Assembly: GCA_028284225.1 (NCBI GenBank)
Contig: JANQSD010000009.1
Span: 122,629 to 186,628, forward strand
Direction of reading: 5' to 3'
DNA length: 64,000 nucleotides
Source of the DNA: Arenicellales bacterium
GTDB lineage: Bacteria > Pseudomonadota > Gammaproteobacteria > Arenicellales > JAHEKD01
The position numbers and the translations under genes were made by a program. The notes beneath the pieces were generated by a model that was not told the origin of the DNA, ran no database searches, and was given only the letters and a program-made list of their open reading frames with translations. Of this stretch, positions 16,401 to 25,352 are shown piece by piece. How positions within the stretch are numbered: position 1 is the first letter of the stretch; each line of letters starts with the position of its first letter.

Positions 16401-17981
16401 ATGAAATCAACAGCAGCTCAACAATCCGCGATCACCTGGATTGACCAGTCCATGAGTCAGTTGTCAGACTGGAATTACCGTATATGGTCCTATGCAGAAT
16501 CTGCCTGGCGCGAATATAACAGTGCTGCCTGGTATGTTGAGAAGTTAACAGCTGAAGGTTTTACAGTTGAACAAGCATCTGCCGGAATGCCTACGGCTTT
16601 TTATGCGCATTGGTCGAATGGCGAAGGGCCATCAGTCGCCACCTATGCTGAATATGATGCAGTACCTGGAAATTGCCAGGCGGCAACGACGACAGAGCAG
16701 CCTCGACAGGGATTATCTGTACATGCAGCCGGGCATACGGACCCACACTCAGCTTTAGGCATGAGTGCGCTGGGCGGCTTATTAGCCGCCAAAGCTGTAA
16801 TGCAAAAACATGATATCAAGGGCACACTCCGGTTTACCGGCGAGCCGGCTGAAAAAGTACGAGGGTCAAAACCCATACATGCTGCCAAAGGTTATTACGA
16901 TGGACTTGATGGGATGATTAGCTTTCATCCTTGTTATATGCTGCCGTTATGTAATACCACTCGCTGGGATACTCACTGTGGTGCAGCCTATTCATTAATT
17001 TATCGATTTATTTGTGATCAGCCACAGACTTGGCTAAAGCGCGAAGATTCATTGCCGATCCCGCAAGCACATAGCGCTGTTCGAGCGCCTGGTGCCAATG
17101 ATGCTTTATTTGCCATGTACAATCATTCCAAGTCGTTACGTGATTCCATGCTTCCTCACAGCGGCTATTGGTCGATTAGCGAAGCGATCTTAACAGCAGG
17201 GCAGGCGACTGCGGACAACCTGCCTGCCAGGCTGACTGAAATTCAATATATTATTCGTGCACCAACCATTGCCATGCTCGATCAAGTTGTTGAGGTCTTG
17301 GATAACAATGCGAAAGCCAGCGCTGATTTGACCCATTGCCGATTTGAAAAATGTTGGGTGTCAAAGTCTCGGCCAGGATTGGCGAATCATGTAATGGCAG
17401 ATTTAGTATTTGAAGCATTGCAACGGGTAGGGCCACCTGTCTGGAATGATCAGGCAGTCGATGTTGCCAGGGAAATCCAGATGAATCTTGGTCTTGAAGC
17501 CATGGATAATCCTTTTATTTCTCAATGCCACGAATTGATAGCATCTCAACAAGCAGAACAGATCATGCGCGAAGATTTACCACCGTCACAAATCAATCAT
17601 ACCTCAGATGACTACACAGAAATGTGCTGGCATACGCCAACTGCCAGAGTCTACGTGGCCAGGCCCATGCTCAAAGCACCGGCAGGTTATAGTTATCCAG
17701 ACTGGGCCATGAATGCATTAGGCGGTATTCCAGCGACCATTGACCCGATGTTAAGCGCGGCATCAAAAACTGTAGCACTATCTTTATTACGACTACTGGA
17801 GGATAAAGATGTCAGGAATGCAGCAAGAGAAGAATTCAATCAGCGTACTGGTGGGGGCATCGGCGGTGATCAATGGATTGCACCATTGTGTGATTATGAG
17901 CCTCCAATAAATTTTCGCTGGCCTGAATACATAACGACTGCTCGTGGACATGACTGGTGGATTCCCGCAGATGGTTATTAA
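16401..17981 (+). CDS. M20-family amidohydrolase (AbgB-like)
   Basis: A 526-residue cytoplasmic zinc-dependent hydrolase of the M20D type, closest in layout to AbgB, which with AbgA cleaves p-aminobenzoyl-glutamate. Motifs include EYDAVPGNCQA, the metal histidines in HAAGHTDPHSALGMSALGG, GEPAEKVRGSKPIHAAKGYY (glutamate base and ligand region) and ISFHPCYMLP. The C-terminal half carries the dimerisation lid and HTSDDYTEMCW. It is about 45 residues longer than E. coli AbgB. It is not next to an abgA-like partner or AbgT transporter, so its substrate is open. The Shine-Dalgarno GGGAAAGG fits ATG 16401. Confidence 0.88.
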   Translation: MKSTAAQQSAITWIDQSMSQLSDWNYRIWSYAESAWREYNSAAWYVEKLTAEGFTVEQASAGMPTAFYAHWSNGEGPSVATYAEYDAVPGNCQAATTTEQPRQGLSVHAAGHTDPHSALGMSALGGLLAAKAVMQKHDIKGTLRFTGEPAEKVRGSKPIHAAKGYYDGLDGMISFHPCYMLPLCNTTRWDTHCGAAYSLIYRFICDQPQTWLKREDSLPIPQAHSAVRAPGANDALFAMYNHSKSLRDSMLPHSGYWSISEAILTAGQATADNLPARLTEIQYIIRAPTIAMLDQVVEVLDNNAKASADLTHCRFEKCWVSKSRPGLANHVMADLVFEALQRVGPPVWNDQAVDVAREIQMNLGLEAMDNPFISQCHELIASQQAEQIMREDLPPSQINHTSDDYTEMCWHTPTARVYVARPMLKAPAGYSYPDWAMNALGGIPATIDPMLSAASKTVALSLLRLLEDKDVRNAAREEFNQRTGGGIGGDQWIAPLCDYEPPINFRWPEYITTARGHDWWIPADGY

Positions 17982-18025
17982 ATTGCAATTCAAAATTCTG
18001 CAATAGACATTAGTTTGACGCTTAA

Positions 18026-18994
18026 ATGAGTTCGATTTTAAACATTACTAATGGAGATAGCGCAGTAGGTTTAATGCAAAAAGCGCAGCTCCCAGGTGAT
18101 TTTTTACCCTGGCGTGATGTATTGCATGAAGGCCCGGTACCCAAGGACTTAAGCCTAGATGAGTTATCTAAAGTTAGAGCTGAATACATTGCCGGTCAAG
18201 GTTGGGGTAACTTTAACTCTGTACATCAGAACTTCAAAGAGCGGGATTTGCAACTAAAGTCATCTACAGAGTATGACAAGATAATACTGTGGTTTGAACA
18301 TGATTTGTATGATCAGTTGCAGATATTGCAGATTCTGGATTGGTGTTCACAGCAACAAGGTATTAAGGATAGCTTGTCTATGATTTGTACGGATAACTAT
18401 TTAGGAGAGCAAACTACCGAGCAGGTTCAAAGTTTGCTCGTGCATGAGCAAAAAGTTACAGATGAGCAGTTGCGACTCGCACGAACTGCCTGGACAGCGT
18501 TTCGTGATGATACTCCTAAGCCATGGCAACAACTTTTGGAAGCTGATACTGCAGTATTGCCATATCTAAATGCAGCAGTATTAAGATTGCTGCAAGAGTA
18601 CCCCAGTGGCATGAATGGTTTGTCATGCACGGCACAAAAAGCACTCGAGATTATCGCCGGTGGTGAATCTTCACCCGTGAAGATCTTTGTTAGATATCAG
18701 ATGACAGAAGAACAACGGTTTTTAGGTGATGCAAGTTTCTGGAATATCTTGAATAGCTTCTTAGATGTCCATACACCTTTATTAAAGCTATCAAAAGGTA
18801 AGCGTCTGGAGATGGCATCTATTGCTGATCAACGGTTAACTATTACAGATACAGGTAAGGCTGTGCTTGCCGGAGAAAAAGATTGGTTGGGCATGCAAGA
18901 ATTGGATTGCTGGATAGGTGGAGTGCACTTATCACCGGGCAATCTGTGGCGCTGGGATCAGGTAACGCACTCATTGAGCAAAATAACAAATTAA
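18026..18994 (+). CDS. DUF1835 domain protein
   Basis: A 322-residue soluble protein starting LNITNGDSAVGLMQKAQLPG, followed by LPWRDVLHEGPVP and IILWFEHDLYDQLQILQIL. This G-D-S...D-x-L-x-x-G-P...W-x-x-x-x-x-x-D-x-L order is that of DUF1835. The C-terminal half (LQEYPSGMNGLSCTAQKALEI onward) resembles a winged helix-like region seen in longer family members. The biochemical function of DUF1835 is unknown. It sits 44 bases after the M20 hydrolase and 50 bases before an amine oxidase, but no shared pathway is evident. Confidence 0.85.
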   Translation: MSSILNITNGDSAVGLMQKAQLPGDFLPWRDVLHEGPVPKDLSLDELSKVRAEYIAGQGWGNFNSVHQNFKERDLQLKSSTEYDKIILWFEHDLYDQLQILQILDWCSQQQGIKDSLSMICTDNYLGEQTTEQVQSLLVHEQKVTDEQLRLARTAWTAFRDDTPKPWQQLLEADTAVLPYLNAAVLRLLQEYPSGMNGLSCTAQKALEIIAGGESSPVKIFVRYQMTEEQRFLGDASFWNILNSFLDVHTPLLKLSKGKRLEMASIADQRLTITDTGKAVLAGEKDWLGMQELDCWIGGVHLSPGNLWRWDQVTHSLSKITN

Positions 18995-19044
18995 AATTTC
19001 GTTTTGTACTATAGCTCTTTGGCAATGGAAAACTTTTTTGGCTG

Positions 19045-20334
19045 ATGATGCAAACCTATCCAGATAGTTGGTATGCTGCCACTCGCGATGACTACCCTGA
19101 CCGGAGTCAATTGGATAACAGCATAGATTGTGATGTATGCATTATCGGCGCCGGGTTAGCAGGTTTAACTTGTGCGTTTGAATTAGTGTGTCGTGGTGCT
19201 AATGTTGTTGTTCTGGAAGCTCAATCGATTGCATTCGGTGCATCCGGGCGAAACGCAGGATTGGTCAGTCCCGGTTATGCTTTGGGTATTGACAAAATTG
19301 TTGATAAGGTCGGTCTGGAAACAGCCCGGGAATTGTGGCAGTTGTCAGTTGATGGCGTTGAGTATGTCCGCGCTCGAATCAATCAGTTTGATAAAAAGCT
19401 ATTGATGAATCAAGGCGCTTACCATGTCTTAAGAATCAATAATTCTTCATCGATGCTCATTGAACAGCAGCAGATGAGAATGAATTTTAACTATGACCTT
19501 GATTATCTGGATACAGAAAATCTGCGTGCCATAATAAAGAGTAGTCGTTACTACAGCGCCGTTTATGATAAACAAGCGTTTAGCATTCACCCGTTAAATT
19601 ATGCTTTGAGATTAGCAGCTGAAATCGAAAAACTCGGCGGTCGAATTTTTGAGCAGACTAAAGCACGGGCGATTACTGATACACGTCAGCGCTGTGAAGT
19701 ATCAACGTCCAAGGCAGCAATCAAATGCAAGAATATAGTATTCGCAACCAGTGCCTATGATCATCAGCTTCATGCTGAACTCAAGAAAACAATCTTGCCG
19801 GTTGCTACTTATATGGCCATGACCGAAGATTTGGGTGATGAGTTGGATCAATTGATCACAACCAACGCTTTTGTATCTGATAGCCGCCGTGCAGGCGATT
19901 ATTACCGCAAAATCGGCAATCGATTACTTTGGGGAGGACGGATTTCCACGCGTCGGTCAAAATCGGTAAAAGTAGCTGAAATAATCGCTAATGATATAAA
20001 TCAGGTTTTCCCCAAATTAGGTCGACCCGAAATGTCACACAGTTGGTATGGGTTGATGGGTTATACACGTCACAAAATGCCACTGATATATCCTTTTGGT
20101 CATCATCTTTGGTTGGTCAGTGCGTTTGGTGGACATGGTTTGAATACCACTGCAATGGCCGGGCAGCTTGTAGCCTCAGCCATTAATGACAATGACGACC
20201 GTTGGAAATTGTTGAAGGCTTATCAATCACCTTGGGGTGGAGGAATTATGAATCGAGCTGCCGTGCAAATTGGTTATTGGCATTTAAAAGTAAAAGATTG
20301 GTTCGATGAGAGAAATCAGGTGAAAAATACTTAA
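19045..20334 (+). CDS. FAD-dependent amine oxidase (PuuB/DAO family)
   Basis: A 429-residue flavoprotein of the D-amino-acid-oxidase fold. The dinucleotide motif VCIIGAGLAGLTCAFELV is at residues 32-49, followed by VVLEAQSIAFGASGRNAGLV, the PuuB/glycine-oxidase-like FAD segment. Near the C-terminus GLMGYTRHKMPLIYPFG and FGGHGLNTTAMAGQLVA form the second FAD-binding strand. Gamma-glutamylputrescine oxidase is the nearest named relative I can suggest; sarcosine-type oxidases share the fold. It is not linked to puuA or other puu genes, so the amine substrate is unproven. ATG 19045 and 19048 are equivalent. Confidence 0.88.
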   Translation: MMQTYPDSWYAATRDDYPDRSQLDNSIDCDVCIIGAGLAGLTCAFELVCRGANVVVLEAQSIAFGASGRNAGLVSPGYALGIDKIVDKVGLETARELWQLSVDGVEYVRARINQFDKKLLMNQGAYHVLRINNSSSMLIEQQQMRMNFNYDLDYLDTENLRAIIKSSRYYSAVYDKQAFSIHPLNYALRLAAEIEKLGGRIFEQTKARAITDTRQRCEVSTSKAAIKCKNIVFATSAYDHQLHAELKKTILPVATYMAMTEDLGDELDQLITTNAFVSDSRRAGDYYRKIGNRLLWGGRISTRRSKSVKVAEIIANDINQVFPKLGRPEMSHSWYGLMGYTRHKMPLIYPFGHHLWLVSAFGGHGLNTTAMAGQLVASAINDNDDRWKLLKAYQSPWGGGIMNRAAVQIGYWHLKVKDWFDERNQVKNT

Positions 20335-20775
20335 TCATTTGTGCTCGAGCAACTGTTCTGGCTTGATTCGTATGCTGACACCCTGCCAATTTTCCAGGTT
20401 GCGTTCCTGGCGAGTATCGCAATAAATCTCCAGTCCGTTACCGTCCGGGTCGGAGAAGTAAATTGCCCAACTTATGCCGTGATCAATGATATCCGGATGA
20501 ATGCCCAATGTAGTCAAATGCTGATAACGATCAGCCAGGGTTTTTTTATCCGGGACTTCAAAGGCGACATGAAATAAACCCACATCATAACGTCCCGGTG
20601 ACTTAGCATTCGCGCCGACCTTCTGTAGTGCGATCTCATGATGCATATGCGTACCGGACATAAACACAAAAATATCTCCTTCTCGTTCATTGACCTTAAG
20701 TCCGAAAACTGATTTATAAAACGCTTCAGAGATTTTTAAATCCTTGACTTTAATGTGGGCATGTCCGATTTTCAT
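20335..20775 (-). CDS. VOC-family (glyoxalase/dioxygenase-fold) protein
   Basis: A 146-residue two-module vicinal-oxygen-chelate protein. Expected metal ligands are His7 in IGHAHIKV, a histidine in DVGLFHVAFEV and the glutamate in GNGLEIYCDTRQ. The pattern YFSDPDGNGLEIYCD is the classic family end-motif and resembles catechol 2,3-dioxygenase-like members. It is downstream of ilvN by 85 bases on the same strand and meets the amine oxidase tail to tail. Function cannot be predicted further; detoxification or ring cleavage are both known in the family. Confidence 0.9.
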   Translation of the reverse strand: MKIGHAHIKVKDLKISEAFYKSVFGLKVNEREGDIFVFMSGTHMHHEIALQKVGANAKSPGRYDVGLFHVAFEVPDKKTLADRYQHLTTLGIHPDIIDHGISWAIYFSDPDGNGLEIYCDTRQERNLENWQGVSIRIKPEQLLEHK

Positions 20776-20860
20776 TAAGTGATTAGCTTGAAGATTACTT
20801 GGTAAGTAATATTACCAGCAAAATCTTAAGCATGTCTGATTTGGCTCTTGGATCATATTG

Positions 20861-21160
20861 CTATTTCGGGCTTAGAAAGAACTGTTCTGTTTGCTCAAAC
20901 ACACTGTCTTTGAAATCATGTTGTTCAACGTTAATCACATCGACCAATTTTTCAGTTTGCTTGATTACTTGTTGCAGGCGTTCATCTTCGTTGACTAACA
21001 GCCACATGCGGCTGGTATTTTCAGTGCAGTTAATCATCGGTCTGACCATCACTCCTTCAAGGTTGTAAGCACGGCGCGCGAATAATCCGCAAATATGCGA
21101 CAACACACCGGGATGATTATTGACGGTGAGTTTTAACAAGGTTTGATTGGTCGCAGTCAT
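20861..21160 (-). CDS. ilvN: Acetolactate synthase regulatory subunit
   Basis: A 99-residue ACT-domain protein that binds valine and feedback-inhibits the catalytic subunit. LTVNNHPGVLSHICGLFARR and YNLEGVMVRP correspond closely to E. coli IlvN, as does RMWLLVNEDERLQQVIKQTE. It is the short (enterobacterial IlvN) form rather than the 160-residue IlvH form. It overlaps ilvB by four bases (ATGA at 21160-21157), giving translational coupling and a balanced subunit ratio. Confidence 0.95.
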   Translation of the reverse strand: MTATNQTLLKLTVNNHPGVLSHICGLFARRAYNLEGVMVRPMINCTENTSRMWLLVNEDERLQQVIKQTEKLVDVINVEQHDFKDSVFEQTEQFFLSPK

Positions 21161-22875
21161 GCAGTTTCTCCATAAATCATATCGCGATTTGCGGCGCCTG
21201 GTGCAACCATGGGAAATACCATTTCAGTTTCGCAAATAGGTAGATTGATAACCCAGGGGCCGGGGGTGTTAAGAGCATGCTTTAAATCATCCAGAGGATA
21301 ATTGGATCGGCCCAAGTCGAGCCCACTAACGCCCATGGAAATCGCCGTGTTAGCAAAATCTACAGTTTGTTGAAATTTTACAGCCGACAGATTTTTATTA
21401 TAAAACAGAGTTTGCTGCTGACGCACCAGGCCTAAGTGGTCGTTATTAAGAATGACCACTTTTACATCCAAACCAAGCTCAGCCATCGTCGCCAGTTCTT
21501 GAATATTCATCATGAAACTGCCGTCACCCGAAAAACAGATCACCTTACGCTGCGGTTCAGCCAAGGCCATGCCTATTGCAGCCGGCAGGCCAAATCCCAT
21601 TGTTCCCAAACCGCCGGAGCTGATCCATTGGCGAGGTCGAGTGAATGGATAAGCCTGTGCGACCCACATCTGGTGTTGCCCGACATCAGTGGTGATGTTA
21701 GCTGACTGATCAACCAAAGTGGCTACTGTTTTGATCGCGCCATAAGGGCGAAATAAATCATTGTCTCCTTCCAGCACCAACGGATTGTGCTGTTTCATCT
21801 GGTCAACGCGTTGTCGCCACAGCGGGCGCTTGCAAGGTTCCAACAGTTGGTTAGCAATCTCGAGTAACTCGCCTATATCAGCCTGGATAGCTAACACTGG
21901 GTTTGTGATTTTACCGATCTCGCTGTGATCGATATCAACATGAATGATCTGCGCACTAGGGCAAAACTCTGCTACTTTACCGGTGGCGCGATCATCAAAA
22001 CGTACACCCATGCCAATCAATAAGTCACATTCTTCCAGGACAAGATTGGTGTAGGGTGCACCATGCATACCCAACATGCCCAGCGCTAATGGATGATCAT
22101 CAGGCAACACGCCTAACCCCATGAAAGTTTGTACAGCGGGGATATCCAGACTCTCGGCGAATGTTCGCATAGCCTGTGTAGCATCGGCATAAACGATTCC
22201 GCCGCCGATCATCAGAATAGGGCGTTGTGCCTGTTTTATTTTAGTGAGCATGGATGAAACCAGACTGTGGTCAAAATCAGGGTTGGTGATTCGTTTTCCA
22301 GGCTGCGGCAACTGTTTAATATTGATCAGCTGGTTTTGTACATCTTTAGGGATATCAATCGAAACCGGGCCAGGTCGACCTGACAAGGCAATTTCAAACG
22401 CTTTGGGAATAATCTCCAACAGCTCCTCTGCAGATCGTACTATCCAGTTGTGTTTGGTAATCGGCAGCATTAAACCGAAGGTATCAATTTCCTGAAAAGC
22501 GTCTGTGCCCATCATTGCTTGTGGGACCTGGCCGGTGATGGCGATTAACGGCACTGAATCAAGCTTGGCATCGGCTACAGCCGTGACTAGATTACTGGCA
22601 CCTGGGCCGGAACTGGCAAAACAGACTTGAGCTTGCCCACTGGTACGCGCCATGCCTAGTGCAATAAAGCCTGCTCCTTGTTCATGCCGTGCCAATACAT
22701 GAGTGATTTTGGAGTCAGTCAGGGCATCATACATGGGCAGATTAGCCCCTCCAGGAATTCCGGCAATATGGGTAATACCCTGGCGCTCCAGTAATTTGAT
22801 TAATAACTGGGCACCGGAAAATTGCTGCTGCGCTTTGATGTCCAGATCGTTGGCTTCGTTAGTTTCTATTCTCAT
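21157..22875 (-). CDS. ilvB: Acetolactate synthase large subunit
   Basis: A 572-residue thiamine-diphosphate enzyme condensing pyruvate with pyruvate or 2-oxobutyrate, the first common step to valine, leucine and isoleucine. It has the PYR-domain glutamate in VLARHEQGAGFIALGMAR, the FAD-binding middle domain (GMGVRFDDRATGKVAEF), and the ThDP motif ICFSGDGSFMMNIQELATMA...VVILNNDHLGLVRQQQ. AAGGA lies seven bases ahead of ATG 22875. Upstream on the same strand is a full peptide attenuator (23073-23320), so expression should fall when charged valyl- and leucyl-tRNA are plentiful. A 178-bp palindromic element separates the attenuator from the gene. Confidence 0.96.
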   Translation of the reverse strand: MRIETNEANDLDIKAQQQFSGAQLLIKLLERQGITHIAGIPGGANLPMYDALTDSKITHVLARHEQGAGFIALGMARTSGQAQVCFASSGPGASNLVTAVADAKLDSVPLIAITGQVPQAMMGTDAFQEIDTFGLMLPITKHNWIVRSAEELLEIIPKAFEIALSGRPGPVSIDIPKDVQNQLINIKQLPQPGKRITNPDFDHSLVSSMLTKIKQAQRPILMIGGGIVYADATQAMRTFAESLDIPAVQTFMGLGVLPDDHPLALGMLGMHGAPYTNLVLEECDLLIGMGVRFDDRATGKVAEFCPSAQIIHVDIDHSEIGKITNPVLAIQADIGELLEIANQLLEPCKRPLWRQRVDQMKQHNPLVLEGDNDLFRPYGAIKTVATLVDQSANITTDVGQHQMWVAQAYPFTRPRQWISSGGLGTMGFGLPAAIGMALAEPQRKVICFSGDGSFMMNIQELATMAELGLDVKVVILNNDHLGLVRQQQTLFYNKNLSAVKFQQTVDFANTAISMGVSGLDLGRSNYPLDDLKHALNTPGPWVINLPICETEMVFPMVAPGAANRDMIYGETA

Positions 22876-22888
22876 GACTGATTCCTTG

Positions 22889-23066
22889 AACCCGGATTAT
22901 GCAATGGAATTCGTCGTGAGAGGAAAAACTGTAATAAGATCAAGTGCTCCCGCAGGGAGTTTGGACGTAGCCATAGCCCCCCTATGGTGAGGAGAAATTC
23001 CTGAGGAAGTGCTTGAGATTGAAGCAGTTTTTCTTCGTAACAGATTTTCATTGCATAATCCGGGTT
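22889..23066. repeat. 178-bp palindromic MITE-like element in the ilvB leader
   Basis: Perfect 18-bp terminal inverted repeats: AACCCGGATTATGCAATG (22889-22906) and its complement at 23049-23066. Inside, the symmetry continues imperfectly (AAAAACTG...AAGTGCT on both arms) to a central hairpin CCATAG-CCCCC-CTATGG at 22971-22987, so the whole element is one long imperfect palindrome. No coding capacity of its own. One end stops three bases from the ilvB Shine-Dalgarno and the other a few bases from the attenuator terminator. Confidence 0.85.
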
Positions 23067-23072
23067 GAGTAT

Positions 23073-23109
23073 AAAAAAAAACCCTTCGGGGTTTGCCGAA
23101 GGGTTTTTT
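23073..23109 (-). terminator. Attenuator terminator of the ilvBN operon
   Basis: Read on the minus strand: an 11-base-pair stem (AAACCCTTCGG with CCGAAGGGTTT, 23106-23079) with a six-base loop, followed by nine U residues (23081-23073). It begins about 25 bases after the leader peptide stop, the normal place for a peptide-controlled attenuator. The complementary A run on the other arm makes it nearly symmetric, so it could also stop plus-strand transcripts. Confidence 0.9.
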
Positions 23110-23130
23110 AAATGATTTAGTTTAAAACCG

Positions 23131-23238
23131 CTACGGCATGGGCTTACCCACCACCACAATGACGACAGCCACCACAACACTTAGCACGTTGCTTACCAGC
23201 AGCGCTAGAGAGTTAAAAATGTTGTGGTTACTTGTCAT
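23131..23238 (-). CDS. ivbL: ilvB operon leader peptide
   Basis: A 35-codon frame starting ATG at 23238 and ending TAG at 23131: it begins MTSNHNIFNSLALLVSNVLS and continues VVVAVVIVVVGKPMP. It has nine valines in a twelve-residue run and five leucines, and ends G-K-P like the end of E. coli IvbL (VVVVVGNAP). Together with the terminator 22 bases downstream and a promoter 34 bases upstream it forms a complete valine/leucine attenuator: stalling in the valine run when charged tRNA is scarce would favour antitermination. The frame is too short and odd to be noticed by length, but composition and position leave little doubt. Its ribosome site is weak. Confidence 0.92.
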   Translation of the reverse strand: MTSNHNIFNSLALLVSNVLSVVVAVVIVVVGKPMP

Positions 23239-23271
23239 TATGTCTGTAACAGTTAATTCGTTTCTGGTTCC

Positions 23272-23307
23272 AACCTGAAAGTATCATTACTCCAGGGTTA
23301 GGGTCAA
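23272..23307 (-). promoter_or_regulatory. Predicted sigma-70 promoter for ivbL-ilvBN
   Basis: On the minus strand TTGACC (23307-23302) and GATACT (23285-23280) are separated by 16 bases. A transcript would start near 23272, about 34 bases ahead of the leader ATG. Four of six bases match the -10 consensus and five of six the -35. Confidence 0.55.
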
Positions 23308-23431
23308 GTCAGAATTTAGTATCATTATCCGTGGCTATCTGTGAACTGCTTAACAGATTTATTTTTATAACTTTGCTATGTTTATAAAGTTAGTAATTCA
23401 GAAAGCTATTACATTCAATTAGGAGGACGGC

Positions 23432-23965
23432 ATGTCAAGAGATGACTATTGGGACAAGGTCGATGATGATCAGCGTTATGCTGATTACAAATATGACCAA
23501 ACGCTTTTTGAGCGAGATCTAAGCACACGTACAACAGACGTCTACGATGCACTTGGAAAAGGTGACCATGATGCCGCTGCCTGGGCCTTAAGAATTCCCG
23601 GATCGCCTGGGCAACAAACAAGCGGTAACTATGAAAATACCCAACCACAGCGTCAAACAGTTAGCAGTGAGTTACCGCTTTTAATCAGTGAAATCTCGCG
23701 ATCAGACTACATAGACGATTACCTAAAAACACACTGGATTAAGGGTCTGCAACCTATCACTAGGTTAAATCGGCCAGCAGCACACAGGCGTATTTTAGAT
23801 TTTAAGGCTGCATTTGCGCACTGGAAAGTAAACAACCGTCCGCAGGAGAATATCTGGGATATAAGTAATAATCAAAGATGGTTGTTTGATACTGAAATGC
23901 TGTTAATCGAGTGCAAGATTGATCGTATTGCCTGGTTGTTATCAAGACCTGTTGACCCAGACTAA
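23432..23965 (+). CDS. Uncharacterised 177-residue protein
   Basis: A soluble, charged protein with no signal peptide or membrane helix. It begins SRDDYWDKVDDDQRYADYKY, a very acidic and tyrosine-rich stretch, has a Gln/Pro linker about residues 60-75 and a helical C-terminal half (LIECKIDRIAWLL). I recognise no family. A strong Shine-Dalgarno (AGGAGG, 23421-23426) precedes ATG 23432, and codon use is like that of the neighbours, so it is probably a real expressed gene. It stands alone between the divergent ilv leader and the convergent dddP gene. Confidence 0.75.
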   Translation: MSRDDYWDKVDDDQRYADYKYDQTLFERDLSTRTTDVYDALGKGDHDAAAWALRIPGSPGQQTSGNYENTQPQRQTVSSELPLLISEISRSDYIDDYLKTHWIKGLQPITRLNRPAAHRRILDFKAAFAHWKVNNRPQENIWDISNNQRWLFDTEMLLIECKIDRIAWLLSRPVDPD

Positions 23966-24008
23966 TTGATTTGGTTTCCCTTAAACAGGTGCTAACGCGG
24001 TTGTTGGA

Positions 24009-25343
24009 TTAAACGGCTATTAGTTTCTCATCAAACGGACAACGAGTCATGTTTTCGACACCGTTTTCGGTCACTAACAACTGATCTTCCAGTTTAATAC
24101 CGTCGGGGCCACCTACTTCACCCACATAGGCTTCTACACAAAGCATCATGCCGGCTTCAAGCACACCGGAATAACCGCGCTCTTCCCAGTCGATGGGGTA
24201 TTTAATCGCCGGCCATTCGTCGCATAAACCGACACCGTGGAATTTTGAACCATAGCGTTGAGGGATGTATTTATCCGGCAGGTGATGTCCGCCTTCAGTC
24301 AGTTCCTGGAACGTCACACCGGGTTTAACCAGTTCGGTATTGGTCATGATATGTTCGTATGCAATTGCGTGCATTTGTTTTTGTCTGGCAGTGGGTTCTC
24401 CATCACCAATAAACCAGCTGCGTGAAATATCGGTGCACATGCCATAGCAGCCGATCAAGTCTGTATCGAATGAAAGTATTTCATTGTTCTGAATGACTCG
24501 GGGACCGCATTCCTGGAACCAGGGGTTAGTGCGTTGGCCGGAGGCTAATATTCGGGTCTCAATCCATTCGCCACCGCGTTTGATGTTGGCTTTGTGCAGC
24601 TCTGCCCACACGTCATTTTCAGTGACGCCAGGTACGGCAATTTCTCGCATTTCTGCAATGGATTGTTCACACGCCCACATGGCACAGCGCATAGCCTTGA
24701 TTTCATCCGGCCCCTTAATGGCACGGGTACGTTCCATTAATTCTTCACCATCCTGGACATCGATGCCGATCTCATCTAGGGCTCTTAAACCTTCGATCTG
24801 AATTTTGTCAACAGCAAGGCGCCGGTTGTCACTAACCCGTTCACGAAGAAGTTGGTCAATCTGACCGGCAAACAACTCAGCTTTTTCTTGTGTGCGTTGG
24901 CCGGTGGCAAAATAGAAAAAAGAAGCCCCCATGCGCACTTCTTTAACCAGCGGATTGTACTCAGACATATACGCATAACCACCGTATTCCCACAGCACCA
25001 TGTGACCATCAGCTGTGACCAGACATGCCCGAAACGGATTATGGGCATTCCACAGTTGCATATGGGTGGTGTCTGTCGCATAGCGAATTGATAACGGATC
25101 GAAAATCAATACACCGGCGTAGTCTCTGTCATTAATCGCTTTTACCAGACGATCCAGGCGATATTGACGCATGGCCGGCAAGTCAGGACATTCAAGGCCT
25201 GCTGCATGCCATTCTTGAAAGGCTAAGTCGGTGGGGCCAATTTCGATACGGTTATTGTCATCCGGGGTATTGTCCGGTTTCATCCCTGGGTGGCGGGATG
25301 GGTCGATTTTGGGTTCAGAAATTGAATAAGGATTGCCGGTCAT
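24009..25343 (-). CDS. dddP: DddP-like dimethylsulfoniopropionate lyase
   Basis: A 444-residue M24 (pita-bread) fold protein that matches the DMSP lyase DddP along its length, including DNTPDDNNRIEIGPTDLAF, RYATDTTHMQLWNAHNPFRA and GGEWIETRILASGQRTNPWF. DddP cleaves DMSP to dimethylsulfide and acrylate with iron. The six metal ligands of the Roseobacter enzyme (as I recall D295, D297, D307, H371, E406, E421) fall here at D293, D295, D305, H369, E404 and E419, and the catalytic Asp377 at D375 (HGVGLCDEW), a constant offset of two. It is therefore better called DddP than a Xaa-Pro dipeptidase. GGAGA precedes ATG 25343. It is followed upstream by an FAD/GcvT dehydrogenase ten bases away, forming a two-gene unit. 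Confidence 0.88.
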   Translation of the reverse strand: MTGNPYSISEPKIDPSRHPGMKPDNTPDDNNRIEIGPTDLAFQEWHAAGLECPDLPAMRQYRLDRLVKAINDRDYAGVLIFDPLSIRYATDTTHMQLWNAHNPFRACLVTADGHMVLWEYGGYAYMSEYNPLVKEVRMGASFFYFATGQRTQEKAELFAGQIDQLLRERVSDNRRLAVDKIQIEGLRALDEIGIDVQDGEELMERTRAIKGPDEIKAMRCAMWACEQSIAEMREIAVPGVTENDVWAELHKANIKRGGEWIETRILASGQRTNPWFQECGPRVIQNNEILSFDTDLIGCYGMCTDISRSWFIGDGEPTARQKQMHAIAYEHIMTNTELVKPGVTFQELTEGGHHLPDKYIPQRYGSKFHGVGLCDEWPAIKYPIDWEERGYSGVLEAGMMLCVEAYVGEVGGPDGIKLEDQLLVTENGVENMTRCPFDEKLIAV

Positions 25344-25352
25344 GATGGTCTC

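Noticed and set aside
22872..23180. A 102-codon minus-strand frame reading through the ilvB leader region
   Set aside because: It runs in another frame across the attenuator terminator and the palindromic element, is rich in tryptophan and has no ribosome site; the 35-codon ivbL frame explains the region better.
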